Notes under the pieces: model-generated
Database searches by the model: none
Seen by the model: the letters and a program-made list of their open reading frames with translations, nothing else
What the model was told of the DNA's origin: nothing
Assembly: GCF_001420995.1 (NCBI RefSeq)
Contig: NZ_CP012184.1
Coordinates: 3,952,501 to 4,016,500, forward strand
Source of the DNA: Pseudonocardia sp. EC080619-01
Lineage (GTDB): Bacteria; Actinomycetota; Actinomycetes; Mycobacteriales; Pseudonocardiaceae
DNA length: 64,000 nucleotides
Reading direction: 5' to 3'
Made by a program: the position numbers and the translations under genes
Shown here: piece by piece, positions 26,203-34,900 of the stretch
Layout of the letters: each line of letters opens with the position of its first letter
Position numbering within the stretch: the first letter of the stretch is position 1

Positions 26203-26695
26203 GACTCACCTCCAGGTCGATTGCCGGGGACAGTAGTAGTCGTGGATCACCCGCGCGGCCCAGGGGCGCGGGCTCCGTACGGACCGTCCGAGCCGGAGTT
26301 CGGGGGCCTCCCGGGCCTCGGGAAATCCACTGTGGAGGTCGGGTTCCCGCTGCGCACGGGAAGGTGTGTGGCTGTCGCTCGGCCGGGTGGACGGAGGTGT
26401 GCCGGACCGGCTCCCGACGGCCGTGACCGTCGGACGCATCACGAACCGCCGGACATCGCTCGGTGAGCCGTACCGGTGATCGGCGGCCGGTGGCAGTGGC
26501 ACGACGACACACCCTTCCCGTGCGCCGGGCGTAGCCGATCGATCACTCCGGCGGGCGGGCGATCGGTGTCCCGCGCCAGGCCGGGCCGGGCCTGGTGCTC
26601 GCCGGTCGGGGAGTGCGCTCTCGCGGGTTCTCCGCAGACCGCCGCCGACGCCTTCGCTGGTCAGGGGTTTGCTATCGCGAACGATTACTAGCGGA

Positions 26696-26711
26696 TCGAA
26701 CATGCGTTCGG
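26696..26711. promoter_or_regulatory. LexA (SOS) box-like palindrome
   Basis: TCGAAC-ATGC-GTTCGG matches the actinobacterial SOS box TCGAAC(N4)GTTCGA at all but the last base. It lies 14 bp before the HNH gene start and touches a -10-like GATACT (26711-26716), an ideal place for repression. DUF222/13E12-type genes in mycobacteria are known LexA targets. Confidence 0.7.
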
Positions 26712-26725
26712 ATACTGTCTGGCTC

Positions 26726-27991
26726 ATGACCGCGGTCCAGGAACCTCCACGCACCAGCCTCCCGGTCGGGGATCCGGGGTTCCCTCAGGTCGATCTGGCG
26801 CTAGTGCAGCTGGCGGTGGAGCAGGCCGCGCACGACGACCTGTCCGGTGTGTCCGAGGCGGAGTTGATCGATCAGATCCAGCAGCTCGAATCCGTGCAGC
26901 ACTCCCTGGCCGCGCTCCAGGCGACCCGGGTGCGGGCGTTCGCCCGGCTCCATGTGGAGAACGGCATCGCGGCCGGGCGGACGGATCCGGATCGGTTGCA
27001 GCGCGGAGTGGTGGCCCAGGTCGGGTTGGCCTGCCGGGTCTCGCCGACCGAGGCGCGCCGACGGGTGAGCACGGCCCGTGACCTGCACGACGGTCTCGAT
27101 CATGTCCGTGGGCTGTTCGGGGCCGGTGAGTTGAGCGCGGCGAAGGTGGCGGTGGTGGTGGCCGCGTGTTCGGGTCTGGACCGTGCTGAACGTGCCGCGG
27201 TGGATGTTCGTCTGGCTGCGCACGATCTGACCCGGCTCGGTCTGGGCCGGTTGCGGTATCTCGCACGCCGGTTCGCCGCCGAGGTCGCACCGGAGAAGTT
27301 CCTCGCCCGCGTGGAGTCCGCACGGGCGGAACGGCGCGTGACCCTGCGTCCGGCGCCGGATGCGATGACCTTCCTGACCGCGTATCTCCCGGTCGAACAG
27401 GGCGTGGCCTGCCTCGCCGCTCTGAACAAGGCGTTCACCGAGGTGTCGGTGGACCCGGCACCGTCGACCCGGACTCGTGGTCAGGTCATGGCCGACGCCC
27501 TGGTCGAGCGCCTCACCGGACAGGCGATGGCGACCGATGTGGGTGTCGAGGTCCAGGTCGTGGTGCCGATCGAGGCGCTGCTCGACCCGGACTCGCCGCT
27601 CCCGGCGGAGATCCCCGGCCACGGCCCGGTCCCGGTCGACCTCCTGGCCACGGGCGAGGGGCGGAAGACCCTGCGCCGCCTGGTCACCTCCGACGGTGTC
27701 GTGATCGGTGGTGACTCGCGGCAGCGCACCTTCACCGGGCTGCTGGCGCGCCTGGTGCGGGCGCGGGCGGGGAACCGGTGCACCGAGCCGTACTGCGATG
27801 CCCCGGTGCGCCATATCGACCATGTCCACCGTGATGCCGAGGGAGGGGCGACCGAGCTCGACAACGGGCGCGGGGTGTGCGAGTTCCACAACCACGTCCG
27901 CGAGCAGGCCGGGTGGCGCGTCGCCCGCGGGCCGGACGGCAGGGTGCGGACCACGACCCCGACCGGGCACACCTACCGGGCGCCCGGATGA
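26726..27991 (+). CDS. HNH endonuclease with DUF222 domain (13E12-repeat family)
   Basis: A 421-residue protein with an N-terminal DUF222 helical region (ELIDQIQQLESVQHSLAALQATRVRAFARLH, about 40-70, to about 320). A C-terminal HNH nuclease fold follows: GNRCTEPYCDAPVRHIDHVHRDAEGG, then LDNGRGVCEFHNHVRE (about 350-395). The family is multicopy in mycobacteria and relatives and is sometimes a phage attachment target. ATG 26726 follows the LexA-like box and has no Shine-Dalgarno. Upstream in-frame ATGs (26669, 26702) lie before or inside the box and are less likely. DNA-damage induction is inferred from the box; biological role is unknown. Confidence 0.87.
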   Translation: MTAVQEPPRTSLPVGDPGFPQVDLALVQLAVEQAAHDDLSGVSEAELIDQIQQLESVQHSLAALQATRVRAFARLHVENGIAAGRTDPDRLQRGVVAQVGLACRVSPTEARRRVSTARDLHDGLDHVRGLFGAGELSAAKVAVVVAACSGLDRAERAAVDVRLAAHDLTRLGLGRLRYLARRFAAEVAPEKFLARVESARAERRVTLRPAPDAMTFLTAYLPVEQGVACLAALNKAFTEVSVDPAPSTRTRGQVMADALVERLTGQAMATDVGVEVQVVVPIEALLDPDSPLPAEIPGHGPVPVDLLATGEGRKTLRRLVTSDGVVIGGDSRQRTFTGLLARLVRARAGNRCTEPYCDAPVRHIDHVHRDAEGGATELDNGRGVCEFHNHVREQAGWRVARGPDGRVRTTTPTGHTYRAPG

Positions 27992-28023
27992 CCGACCGTG
28001 GCCCGGCCGGTCATCGGGCGCCC

Positions 28024-30069
28024 TCAGGCGTCCGGGACCTCGCGTTCGATCTCCGCCAGCCACAGGGCGGCCGACATGTCCGACGGCGCCCGCCAGTCCC
28101 CGCGTGGCGACAGCGCACCCCCCGCGGAGACCTTCGGCCCGTTGGGCAGGGCGGACCGCTTGAACTGGGCGAACGCGAAGAACCGCTTCGCGAAGACCTG
28201 CAGCCAGCACCGGATCTCGGCGGCGTCGTAGGCGGGGCGCTCGTCGTCCGGGAAGCCGGGCGGCCACTCCCCGGCCGCCGGGTCGGACCAGGCGTGCCCG
28301 GCGAGGAAGGCGATCTTCGACGGCCGGAAGCCGTACCGCAGCGTGTACCAGAGCGTGAAGTCCTGCAGCGCGTACGGACCGACCGTGGCCTGGCTGGACT
28401 GGACCTCCTGCGTCCCGTCCGACGGGACCAGCTCCGGGGTGATCTCCGTGTCGAGTACCGACCGCAGCACGGCGGAGACGCCGTCGTCGAACTGCCGCGA
28501 GGAGATCACCCAGCGGATCAGGTGCTGCATGAGCGTCTTCGGCACGCCGCCGTTGACGTTGTAGTGCGACATCTGGTCGCCGACCCCGTAGGTGGACCAA
28601 CCCAGCGCCAGCTCGGACAGGTCACCGGTGCCCAGCACGATGCCGCCGCGCTGGTTCGCGAGCCGGAACAGGTAGTCGGTGCGCAGACCGGCCTGGACGT
28701 TCTCGAACGTCACGTCGTACACGGGTTCGCCGCGGCCGAACGGATGCCCGATCTCGGTCAGCATCGTGCGCGCGGTACCGGTGATGTCGAGGGTCTCGAA
28801 GGTGACGCCCAGCGCCTCGGACAGCGCGACGGCGTTGCCGCGGGTGTGGTCGGAGGTGGCGAAGCCGGGCATCGTGAAGGCCAGGATGTCGCTGCGCGGC
28901 CGGCCGAGGCGGTCCATCGCCCGCGCCGCGACGATCAGGGCGTGCGTGGAGTCCAGTCCGCCGGACACCCCGATGACGACCTTCGGCTGGCCGATCGCGC
29001 GCAGCCGCTGCTCCAGGCCGGAGACCTGGATCGAGTAGGCCTCGTAGCAGTCCTGTTCGAGCCGCTCGGCGTCGGAAGGGACGAACGGGAAGCGTTCCAC
29101 GGTGCGGCGCAGCCCGATGTCGTGCCCGGGCGGGTCGAGCCGGAAGGTGACCGTCCGGAAGGCGTCGGTGCGGTCGGCGTGGGTGCGGCGGTTGTCGTCG
29201 AAGGTGCCCTGCCGCCGTCGCTCGGCGGCGATCAGGTCGAGGTCCAGGTCGGCGACCGCGCGGCGCGGGCCGTCGGGGAACCGCTCCGACTCGGCGAGCA
29301 GCTCGCCGTTCTCGTAGACCAGTGTCTGGCCGTCCCACGACACGTCCGTCGTGGACTCGCCCTCACCGGCGGCGGCGTAGACGTAGCCGGCCAGGCAGCG
29401 CGACGACGCCGACCGACACAGCAGCCGTCGCTGCTCGGCGCGGCCGACCGTGATCGGCGACCCCGACAGGTTCGCCAGCACCGTCGCCCCGGCCAGGGCT
29501 GCCTCCGCCGAGGGCGGCACCGGGACCCAGAAGTCCTCGCAGATCTCGGCGTGCAGCACGAAGCCCGGCAGGTCCTCGGCACGGAACAGCAGATCGGTGC
29601 CGAACGGGTACGCCGTGCCGCCGACCGTGATCGTCGCGTCGCGCACGTCGTCACCCGCGGCGAGCTGGCGGCGCTCGTAGAACTCCCGGTAGGTCGGCAG
29701 GTACGACTTCGGCGCGACGCCCAGGATCCGCCCGCGGTGGATCACGACGGCGGTGTTGTAGACGCGGTGCCGGTGCCGCAACGGAGCCCCGACGACGAGG
29801 ACCGGCAGCAGCTCCGCGGTCGCGGCGGCCAGCGTCACCAGCTCCCGCTCGACCGCCTCGAGCAACGTGTCCTGCAGCAGGACGTCCTCGATCGAGTAGC
29901 CGGACAGCGTGAGCTCCGGGAACACGACCAGGCCCACGCCGTCGTCGTGGCAGGAGCGGGCGGCGTCGAGGACGGCGGCCGCGTTCGCGGCGGGCTCGGC
30001 CATCGTCGTGTGCAGGGTCGCCGCGGCGGCACGCAGGAACCGGTGGCGGTAGACGGAGCGGAAGTCCAC
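28024..30069 (-). CDS. nadE: Glutamine-dependent NAD+ synthetase
   Basis: A 681-residue enzyme that amidates deamido-NAD+ to NAD+ with ammonia from glutamine, the last step of NAD synthesis. The N-terminal nitrilase-like glutaminase domain carries Glu (VFPELTLSGYS), Lys (PKSYLPTYREFYE) and Cys (AEICEDFWVP). The C-terminal synthetase has the P-loop GVSGGLDSTHAL and LGTGDLSELALGWSTYG. Length equals the mycobacterial enzyme (679). GTG 30069 gives VDFRSVY, matching the known N-terminus. CACAAT ends 6 nt before it, so the start appears leaderless. It runs convergent with the HNH gene and divergent from a membrane-anchored protein. Confidence 0.96.
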   Translation of the reverse strand: MDFRSVYRHRFLRAAAATLHTTMAEPAANAAAVLDAARSCHDDGVGLVVFPELTLSGYSIEDVLLQDTLLEAVERELVTLAAATAELLPVLVVGAPLRHRHRVYNTAVVIHRGRILGVAPKSYLPTYREFYERRQLAAGDDVRDATITVGGTAYPFGTDLLFRAEDLPGFVLHAEICEDFWVPVPPSAEAALAGATVLANLSGSPITVGRAEQRRLLCRSASSRCLAGYVYAAAGEGESTTDVSWDGQTLVYENGELLAESERFPDGPRRAVADLDLDLIAAERRRQGTFDDNRRTHADRTDAFRTVTFRLDPPGHDIGLRRTVERFPFVPSDAERLEQDCYEAYSIQVSGLEQRLRAIGQPKVVIGVSGGLDSTHALIVAARAMDRLGRPRSDILAFTMPGFATSDHTRGNAVALSEALGVTFETLDITGTARTMLTEIGHPFGRGEPVYDVTFENVQAGLRTDYLFRLANQRGGIVLGTGDLSELALGWSTYGVGDQMSHYNVNGGVPKTLMQHLIRWVISSRQFDDGVSAVLRSVLDTEITPELVPSDGTQEVQSSQATVGPYALQDFTLWYTLRYGFRPSKIAFLAGHAWSDPAAGEWPPGFPDDERPAYDAAEIRCWLQVFAKRFFAFAQFKRSALPNGPKVSAGGALSPRGDWRAPSDMSAALWLAEIEREVPDA

Positions 30070-30075
30070 CCGATC

Positions 30076-30081
30076 ATTGTG
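30076..30081 (-). promoter_or_regulatory. -10 box of nadE
   Basis: CACAAT on the minus strand, 6 nt upstream of GTG 30069, with no ribosome-binding site between. Predicted leaderless start. Confidence 0.35.
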
Positions 30082-30193
30082 GCCGGTCGGTCCGGCGGTC
30101 CGCCGGATGGTTCCTTCCCGGGAGGGCTCCCGGGGCCCTCCCCGCACACTCCCGGCACGGAGGCGACCGGCCGCCGGGGAGAGGGGGCCACCG

Positions 30194-31492
30194 GTGGAAC
30201 GCACACGGCCGGACGACGAGGGCCACGCGGGGGACGGGGACGCCCCCGACGCGCGGCGGGACGGGACCGCGGAGGGGTCGGCCCCGTCCCGCGGGCCCGT
30301 CGGGGAGTCCGCTCCGCCGACGGTCACACCGTCCCAGTCGATGGTCCCCCCGGAGCGGGCGGCGGCGCTCCCCTGGTGGGAGCAGGCGGGCACGGGCGGT
30401 GCCTCCGCGACCGGCCGGACGGTGCCGGCCGGCGCGGCCGACGGACCGCCCGACACCGGTGGGCTGCCGCCCGGGCCGGACACCGACGGGCCGTCGGCCG
30501 GCCCCGCACCGCGTCGCCGCCGGGCGCGCGCTCTCGTGATCGTCCTCGTCGCCCTGCTCCTCGCCACCGCGGCGACCGTCGCCTGGTTGCAGTGGCCACC
30601 GAGTACCCCGGACGCGGTCGCGGAGGCGGCAGCGGACGTCCGCGGCTGGGACGGTGTCACCTACCGCGCCCGGCTGACCCAGCCCGGCACCGGACCCGTC
30701 GACGTCGAGCTCACCAGCGACGGCAGCGGGGACGTGTACGGCACCCTCACCCGGCCCGGTGGCGGCCGTGCGGAGTACGCCCGGGTCTCGGGCACCGAGG
30801 TGCTGAAGGGTGCGTCGGACTGGTGGCGGCCCGAGAAGGACGGGGCGGTCAAGGCGTCCCGGCTGTCCGGCTACTGGGTGACCCCGCCTGCCGCGGTGAC
30901 GGCGTGGCTGGCCCCGGCCGTGCCGCCGTCGGTGACCGGGCTGGCCGGCGACCTGACCGGTGCGGGCGGGGCGCCGCCCGCGTACGCCGAACCGGGGGAA
31001 CGGGAGATCGACGGTGCGCCCGGACGGGTCGTGTCCTGGCCGGGGCGGGAGATCGTGCTGTCCGGTGGCCCGGAGCCGCGGCTGCTCTCCGTGGTGCCGG
31101 CCGGGTCGCCCGACCCGACCGGGATCCGCGCGGCACGGCCGGCACCCGGTGCGGTCGGCGCGGTGGGACGGGGCCCGGACCGGGTCTCCGACGCCCGGTC
31201 CTACGACTCCCTGTTGTACGCACCCGGCGCCGTCGACCCGGTGACCCGGCAGCTCCCCGACTGCTTCACCCCGCAGTGTCCGACGCCGTTCGAGCTGGTC
31301 AACAGCGGTGGGTTCGAGGCGAGGGGGACCGCGGTACTGGTCGTCGACGGGACCGAGTCGGGCCGGGTCCCGTTCCGGCTCGCGGCGGGCGCGCGGCGGG
31401 GGTTCGAGCTGTCGTTCGCGAACCGCGCGATCCAGCAGGGCAGGGACCGGGTCGACGTCTCCTACCGGATCCGGATCGATCCGCTGCCCTGA
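30194..31492 (+). CDS. Membrane-anchored hypothetical protein with large extracytoplasmic domain
   Basis: A 432-residue protein of unknown function. The first 110 residues are acidic, then Gly/Pro-rich and disordered (cytoplasmic). RRRRARALVIVLVALLLATAATVAWLQW marks a single membrane helix near 108-132 with positive residues inside. About 300 exported residues follow, containing beta-rich stretches (ADVRGWDGVTYRARL, GDVYGTLTRPGG), one Cys pair (DCFTPQCP) and a C-terminal segment (FELVNSGG to VDVSYRIRI) that reads like an immunoglobulin-type or CARDB-type fold. The first part recalls lipoprotein-like LppX/LprG wording only weakly. GTG 30194 has GGGGAGAGGGGG upstream. Confidence 0.72.
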   Translation: MERTRPDDEGHAGDGDAPDARRDGTAEGSAPSRGPVGESAPPTVTPSQSMVPPERAAALPWWEQAGTGGASATGRTVPAGAADGPPDTGGLPPGPDTDGPSAGPAPRRRRARALVIVLVALLLATAATVAWLQWPPSTPDAVAEAAADVRGWDGVTYRARLTQPGTGPVDVELTSDGSGDVYGTLTRPGGGRAEYARVSGTEVLKGASDWWRPEKDGAVKASRLSGYWVTPPAAVTAWLAPAVPPSVTGLAGDLTGAGGAPPAYAEPGEREIDGAPGRVVSWPGREIVLSGGPEPRLLSVVPAGSPDPTGIRAARPAPGAVGAVGRGPDRVSDARSYDSLLYAPGAVDPVTRQLPDCFTPQCPTPFELVNSGGFEARGTAVLVVDGTESGRVPFRLAAGARRGFELSFANRAIQQGRDRVDVSYRIRIDPLP

Positions 31493-31505
31493 CCGGACAC
31501 GACGG

Positions 31506-33290
31506 TCACCGGCGCAGCAGCCGCTGCACCGCCGGTGGTCGTCCGCCGAACCCCTCCGCCTCCAGCACGACGAACAGGATCCGCGGCAGGTCCCGGACGG
31601 CCGGGAACAGCACGTAGCGCGGGTACCAGGCAGGCCGGAACTTGGCGTTGAACCGGTAGAGCGAGTCGATCTGCCACCACCGCGACGCGATCCGCAGCAG
31701 CCGCGCCCAGGTCCGCGCCACCGGTCCGGCGCCGATCCGCTCGCCCCGTTCGAGCGCGGAGCGGAACACGGCGAAGTTCAGCGACACCCGCGTCACGCCG
31801 AGCCCCGGCGCCGCCGCCAGGAGCTCGGCGATCATCAGCTCGTTGATGCCGTTGTCCGCGCCGGCCGCGCGGACCATCAGGTCCAGCGAGAGGCCGTCGG
31901 GACCCCAGGGGACCAGCTGCAGCATGCCGGTCGGCTCGCCGTCGCGGAGCGCGGTGACGACCACGGCGTCCGGGTCGGCGGGGTCCGCGACCCGCGACGA
32001 CGCCATCGAGAACCCGCGCTCGTGGTCGTCGCCGCGCCAGCGGTGCGCCCGCTCGGCGATCGCGGCGAGCTCGTCGGGGGTGTGCTCGGAGAGCCGCGCG
32101 ACGGTGACCGTGTGCCCGCTCCGCTGCATCCGGGCGACCGTCTGCCGGACCCCGCGCATCGGGCGCCCGTCCAGGGTGAAGGTCGCCGTGTCGAGGACGG
32201 CCTCGTCGCCCAGCTCCAGCGCGTCCAGCCCGGCCTTCGCCCACGCCGTCGCACCGCGTTCGGAGCAGCCCAGCACGGCGGGCGACCAGCCGTAACGCGT
32301 GTACTGCCCGAGGAACTCCTCGATGGCGCCGGGCCAGGCGCCGACGTCGCCGACCGGGTCGCCGGAGGCGAGCGCGACCCCGGCCAGCACGCGGTAGGAC
32401 ACCGCGGAGCTGCCACCGTGGGAGAACACCGCCGCCTTGTCCCGGCGCAGCGCGAAGTAGCCGAGCGAGTCCCCGCCGGGCCGGCCGAGCAGGGAGCGCA
32501 ACTGCTGCTCGTCGCCCGGTTCCAGCGACGGCCGCGGCTCCGGTGAGCGCAGCAGGTGGTACCCCGCGGTGACGACGGCGACGACCCCGAAGGTCAGCCC
32601 GGCTGCGGCGGTGAGATCGTCCAGCCAGGCCGCGCCGGGCACGAACGCCACCGGGCCGGTGACACCGATCAGGGAGAGACCGGCGTGCGCGGCCTGCGCG
32701 GCGACCGACGGGTCGTCGAGCAGCCGTCGGGGATTGACGGCGAGCAGCACCCAGACGACGAGGAACCCGGACAGCCCGAACTGGACGAAGGACCGCACCG
32801 CGCGCCCCGGCCCGCCCGGATCCTGCCGCGCGACGAAGTGTCGCCGGGTCGCGAGCAACGCCACCAGCAACGCTCCCACCAGCACGGTCGGGGCGAGGCC
32901 GCGCCGCTGGTCCAGGACGTGCACGACGTTGACCACGACGAGGACGGTCGTGACCCCGGTCGCGACCCACCACGCGCGCTGCTTGCGCCGCCGCAGGCCG
33001 GTGGCGAGGAACAGCAGGCCTGCGCCCGCCACCGTCGTCACGACGAGCGCGGCCAGGCCGACGCCCGCAGGCAGACCGAGTGTGCTGCGCAGCTCTCCGC
33101 CCAGCAGGCGGCGCGGAGCGGGGAGCACCGCGGAGACGACGGTGAGCAGCCCGACGATCCGGGCCGCCCATACCACCGCCCGGACGACGGCGGCCTCCGA
33201 CAGCCGTCGCCGCCGCGCGTCCGCATCGGGGCGTGGAGGGGCGACGCGCCCGGCATCGTGGCGGTCCCCGTCGAACTCGGCCCCCGACAC
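31506..33290 (-). CDS. MprF/LysX-like phosphatidylglycerol lysyltransferase (DUF2156)
   Basis: A 594-residue membrane enzyme predicted to transfer an amino acid from aminoacyl-tRNA to phosphatidylglycerol, which lowers surface charge. About six helices lie in residues 45-260 (for example IVGLLTVVSAVL, FVQFGLSGFLVVWVLLAV). The soluble DUF2156 domain follows (about 265-594), with SLGYFALRRDKAAVFS, GDPVGD, WSPAVLGCSERG, NGINELMIAELL and the ending FNAKFRPAWYPRYVLF that is typical of MprF C-termini. The lysyl-tRNA synthetase fused in mycobacterial LysX is absent. GTG 33290 has GGGAGG 5-6 nt upstream. It runs convergent with the membrane-anchored protein gene and divergent from the AlkD gene. Which amino acid is used is unknown. 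Confidence 0.85.
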   Translation of the reverse strand: MSGAEFDGDRHDAGRVAPPRPDADARRRRLSEAAVVRAVVWAARIVGLLTVVSAVLPAPRRLLGGELRSTLGLPAGVGLAALVVTTVAGAGLLFLATGLRRRKQRAWWVATGVTTVLVVVNVVHVLDQRRGLAPTVLVGALLVALLATRRHFVARQDPGGPGRAVRSFVQFGLSGFLVVWVLLAVNPRRLLDDPSVAAQAAHAGLSLIGVTGPVAFVPGAAWLDDLTAAAGLTFGVVAVVTAGYHLLRSPEPRPSLEPGDEQQLRSLLGRPGGDSLGYFALRRDKAAVFSHGGSSAVSYRVLAGVALASGDPVGDVGAWPGAIEEFLGQYTRYGWSPAVLGCSERGATAWAKAGLDALELGDEAVLDTATFTLDGRPMRGVRQTVARMQRSGHTVTVARLSEHTPDELAAIAERAHRWRGDDHERGFSMASSRVADPADPDAVVVTALRDGEPTGMLQLVPWGPDGLSLDLMVRAAGADNGINELMIAELLAAAPGLGVTRVSLNFAVFRSALERGERIGAGPVARTWARLLRIASRWWQIDSLYRFNAKFRPAWYPRYVLFPAVRDLPRILFVVLEAEGFGGRPPAVQRLLRR

Positions 33291-33411
33291 GCGATCCTCC
33301 CGTCCCCCGGGCCCGGTGGCGCGTTCCGGGACGTCCCGGAAGTCGCCGGTGGGCGCCGCCAACCTAGACCGGTCCCGGTGGCCGGGCGCCACCCGGTCGC
33401 CGGTGGGCGGG

Positions 33412-33417
33412 CATCAT
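33412..33417 (+). promoter_or_regulatory. -10 box of the AlkD-type gene
   Basis: CATCAT followed by 6 nt and GTG 33424, without a Shine-Dalgarno. A weak -10 match, but with the same spacing as other leaderless starts here. Confidence 0.3.
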
Positions 33418-33423
33418 CGTGGG

Positions 33424-34143
33424 GTGCCGGTCGACGAACTGCGGGCCGCCCTGCGTGCGCGGGCCGCCCCGGACGCCGTGGCCGGGATGCAGCGCTACTT
33501 CCCGGGCGGCGTGCGGGCGCTCGGCGTGGGCAACGGCGAGGTCCGCGCACTGGCCTACGCCGACGTCCGCGCCCACCCCGGATCGGCGGCCGAGCTGATC
33601 GACCGGGCCGAGGCCCTGCTCGACGGCGCCGAGTACCACGAGGAGGTGCTCCTGGCGTTCGCGCTGCTGCACCGCGCCGCCCGGCGGGAGCTCGACGCGT
33701 CGTTCCTCGACCGGAGCCGCGGCTGGCTGGAGGGCCCGGTCGGGAACTGGGCGCAGTGCGACGACCTCTGCCTGAAGCTCCTGCACCCCTACCTGCTGGG
33801 ACGTCCCGAGCTCGTCGCGGACACGGCCGCCTGGACCGGCTCGTCCGGGCCCTGGGCCCGTCGGGCGTCGTGCGTCGCGGTCGTGAAGCTCGCCGGTCCG
33901 AGGAGCGCGCAGCCCCTGCCGCTCACGGACGTGCTCGACCGCGCCGACGCGCTGCTCGACGACCCGGACGGCTACGTGCAGAAGGGGGTCGGCTGGGTGC
34001 TGAAGGTGACCGCGCAGGCGCACCCCGACGACGTCGTGGACTACCTGCGGGCCCGGCGGTCGCGACTGCGGCGGGACACGTTCCGGTACGCGGTCGAGAA
34101 GCTGGACCCGGTCACGCGGCGGGAGCTGATGGCGCTGCGGTGA
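33424..34143 (+). CDS. AlkD-type DNA alkylation repair protein
   Basis: A 239-residue all-helical HEAT-like repeat protein of the AlkC/AlkD DNA glycosylase superfamily, which removes positively charged alkylated bases. Typical segments are VGNGEVRALAYADVRAHP (N-terminal), NWAQCDDLCLKLL (the Trp-Asp region of the active site), WARRASCVAVVKLA, and YVQKGVGWVLKVTAQAHPDDVVDYL near the C-terminus. GTG 33424 is supported by the spacing to a -10-like box. It is divergent from the MprF-like gene and meets tetR tail to tail (9 bp gap). Confidence 0.85.
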   Translation: MPVDELRAALRARAAPDAVAGMQRYFPGGVRALGVGNGEVRALAYADVRAHPGSAAELIDRAEALLDGAEYHEEVLLAFALLHRAARRELDASFLDRSRGWLEGPVGNWAQCDDLCLKLLHPYLLGRPELVADTAAWTGSSGPWARRASCVAVVKLAGPRSAQPLPLTDVLDRADALLDDPDGYVQKGVGWVLKVTAQAHPDDVVDYLRARRSRLRRDTFRYAVEKLDPVTRRELMALR

Positions 34144-34152
34144 CAGCCGGCG

Positions 34153-34755
34153 TCAGCGCACGAGCGCGCGCAGCGTGTCGGTGAAGACCGCGGTGACGGC
34201 GGCCCGGTCGACCTGCTCCGGGTCGGTGCCGTACTCGAGGGCCAGCCCGAGCCGCAGCGACTGCAGGGTCAGCGCGAGCTGCTCCGGCGACACCGTGAGC
34301 TCCAGACCGAGATTCTCGCAGGCCGTCGCGAGGGTGGCGGCGAGCTCGTCGCGCAGGCTGCGGCGCACCTCGACGTAGACGTCGCGCACGTCGGGATCGT
34401 GGCCGGCCTGCTGGGCGATCTCCACGAGCAGCCGCGCCCAGGTGCCCTGCTCGACGATCCCGGTGGCGAAGACCTCCGCGATGTCCTCGAGTGCTCGTTC
34501 CGGACGCCCCTTGGACCGGATCTCCTCGGTGCTCGTCGCGAGCTGGGCGCGGACACGCTGCTCGATGAGCTCCGCGAGCAGCGCGTGCTTGCCCGCGAAG
34601 TTGGAGTACACCGCACCCTTGGTGAACCCGGCGGCGTACGCGATCTCGTCGAGCCGCGCGGCGGCGAAACCGCGGTGGGCGAACACCTCCGCCGCCGCGT
34701 CGAGCAGGCGGCGGCGGACCTCGTCGCGCTTGACCCGGGGGACCGGTCCGGTCAC
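34153..34755 (-). CDS. TetR-family transcriptional regulator
   Basis: A 200-residue repressor. The N-terminal helix-turn-helix covers about residues 12-55 (LLDAAAEVFAHRGFAAARLDEIAYAAGFTKGAVYSNFAGKHALL), followed by an all-helical ligand domain with no recognisable specificity. GTG 34755 overlaps the stop of a 9-codon open frame (GTGA), so initiation may depend on it. A perfect GATACC-CGC-GGTATC palindrome sits over the predicted -10 box 36-50 bp upstream and is the probable self-binding site. The target pathway is not obvious from neighbours (AlkD gene, tRNA). Confidence 0.88.
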   Translation of the reverse strand: MTGPVPRVKRDEVRRRLLDAAAEVFAHRGFAAARLDEIAYAAGFTKGAVYSNFAGKHALLAELIEQRVRAQLATSTEEIRSKGRPERALEDIAEVFATGIVEQGTWARLLVEIAQQAGHDPDVRDVYVEVRRSLRDELAATLATACENLGLELTVSPEQLALTLQSLRLGLALEYGTDPEQVDRAAVTAVFTDTLRALVR

Positions 34756-34781
34756 GGCGTCCGGCCTCGTCGTGTGTCCAT
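34752..34781 (-). CDS. Nine-codon leader open frame coupled to tetR
   Basis: ATG 34781 encodes MDTRRGRTP and stops in TGA 34754-34752, which overlaps the tetR GTG as GTGA. TATCCT (34794-34789) ends 7 nt before this ATG, so the mRNA would start at or next to it. The tetR GTG itself lies 26 nt further in and has only a weak GAGG. This arrangement makes the short frame the likely first translated unit. It may serve only to deliver ribosomes to tetR; no peptide function is implied. Confidence 0.4.
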   Translation of the reverse strand: MDTRRGRTP

Positions 34782-34788
34782 GTCCCGC

Positions 34789-34794
34789 AGGATA
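34789..34794 (-). promoter_or_regulatory. -10 box of the tetR transcript
   Basis: TATCCT on the minus strand, 7 nt before the leader ATG 34781. It overlaps the GATACC half of the palindrome, so a bound repressor would block polymerase. Confidence 0.5.
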
Positions 34795-34805
34795 CCCGCG
34801 GTATC
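34791..34805. promoter_or_regulatory. TetR operator (perfect palindrome)
   Basis: GATACC-CGC-GGTATC, a 15-bp perfect palindrome with 6-bp arms. Its AT-containing arms stand out in this DNA. Placed on the tetR promoter, it is the natural candidate for autoregulation. Confidence 0.6.
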
Positions 34806-34845
34806 GAGTTCGACCGGCGCCGGAGCGCGCGTGCGGCAACGAGAA

Positions 34846-34880
34846 CGGCCCCTCACCTGATGGACCAGGATGAGGGGCCG
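34846..34880 (-). terminator. tRNA-Arg terminator hairpin
   Basis: CGGCCCCTCA (34846-34855) pairs with TGAGGGGCCG (34871-34880); the 15-nt interior adds CCTG/CAGG pairing. It begins 20 nt after the tRNA 3' end in the direction of transcription. Confidence 0.7.
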
Positions 34881-34900
34881 ATTCGATGTGGCACTCGATG

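Noticed and set aside
26203-26695. Possible gene in the gap before the HNH nuclease (182-codon minus-strand frame and others)
   Set aside because: Low-complexity Arg/Pro composition, no ribosome site and no family features; treated as non-coding.
27877-31617. A 1246-codon plus-strand frame across nadE and the membrane-anchored gene
   Set aside because: It is antisense to nadE, whose motifs are intact, and then runs in a different frame from a gene with a clear membrane helix.
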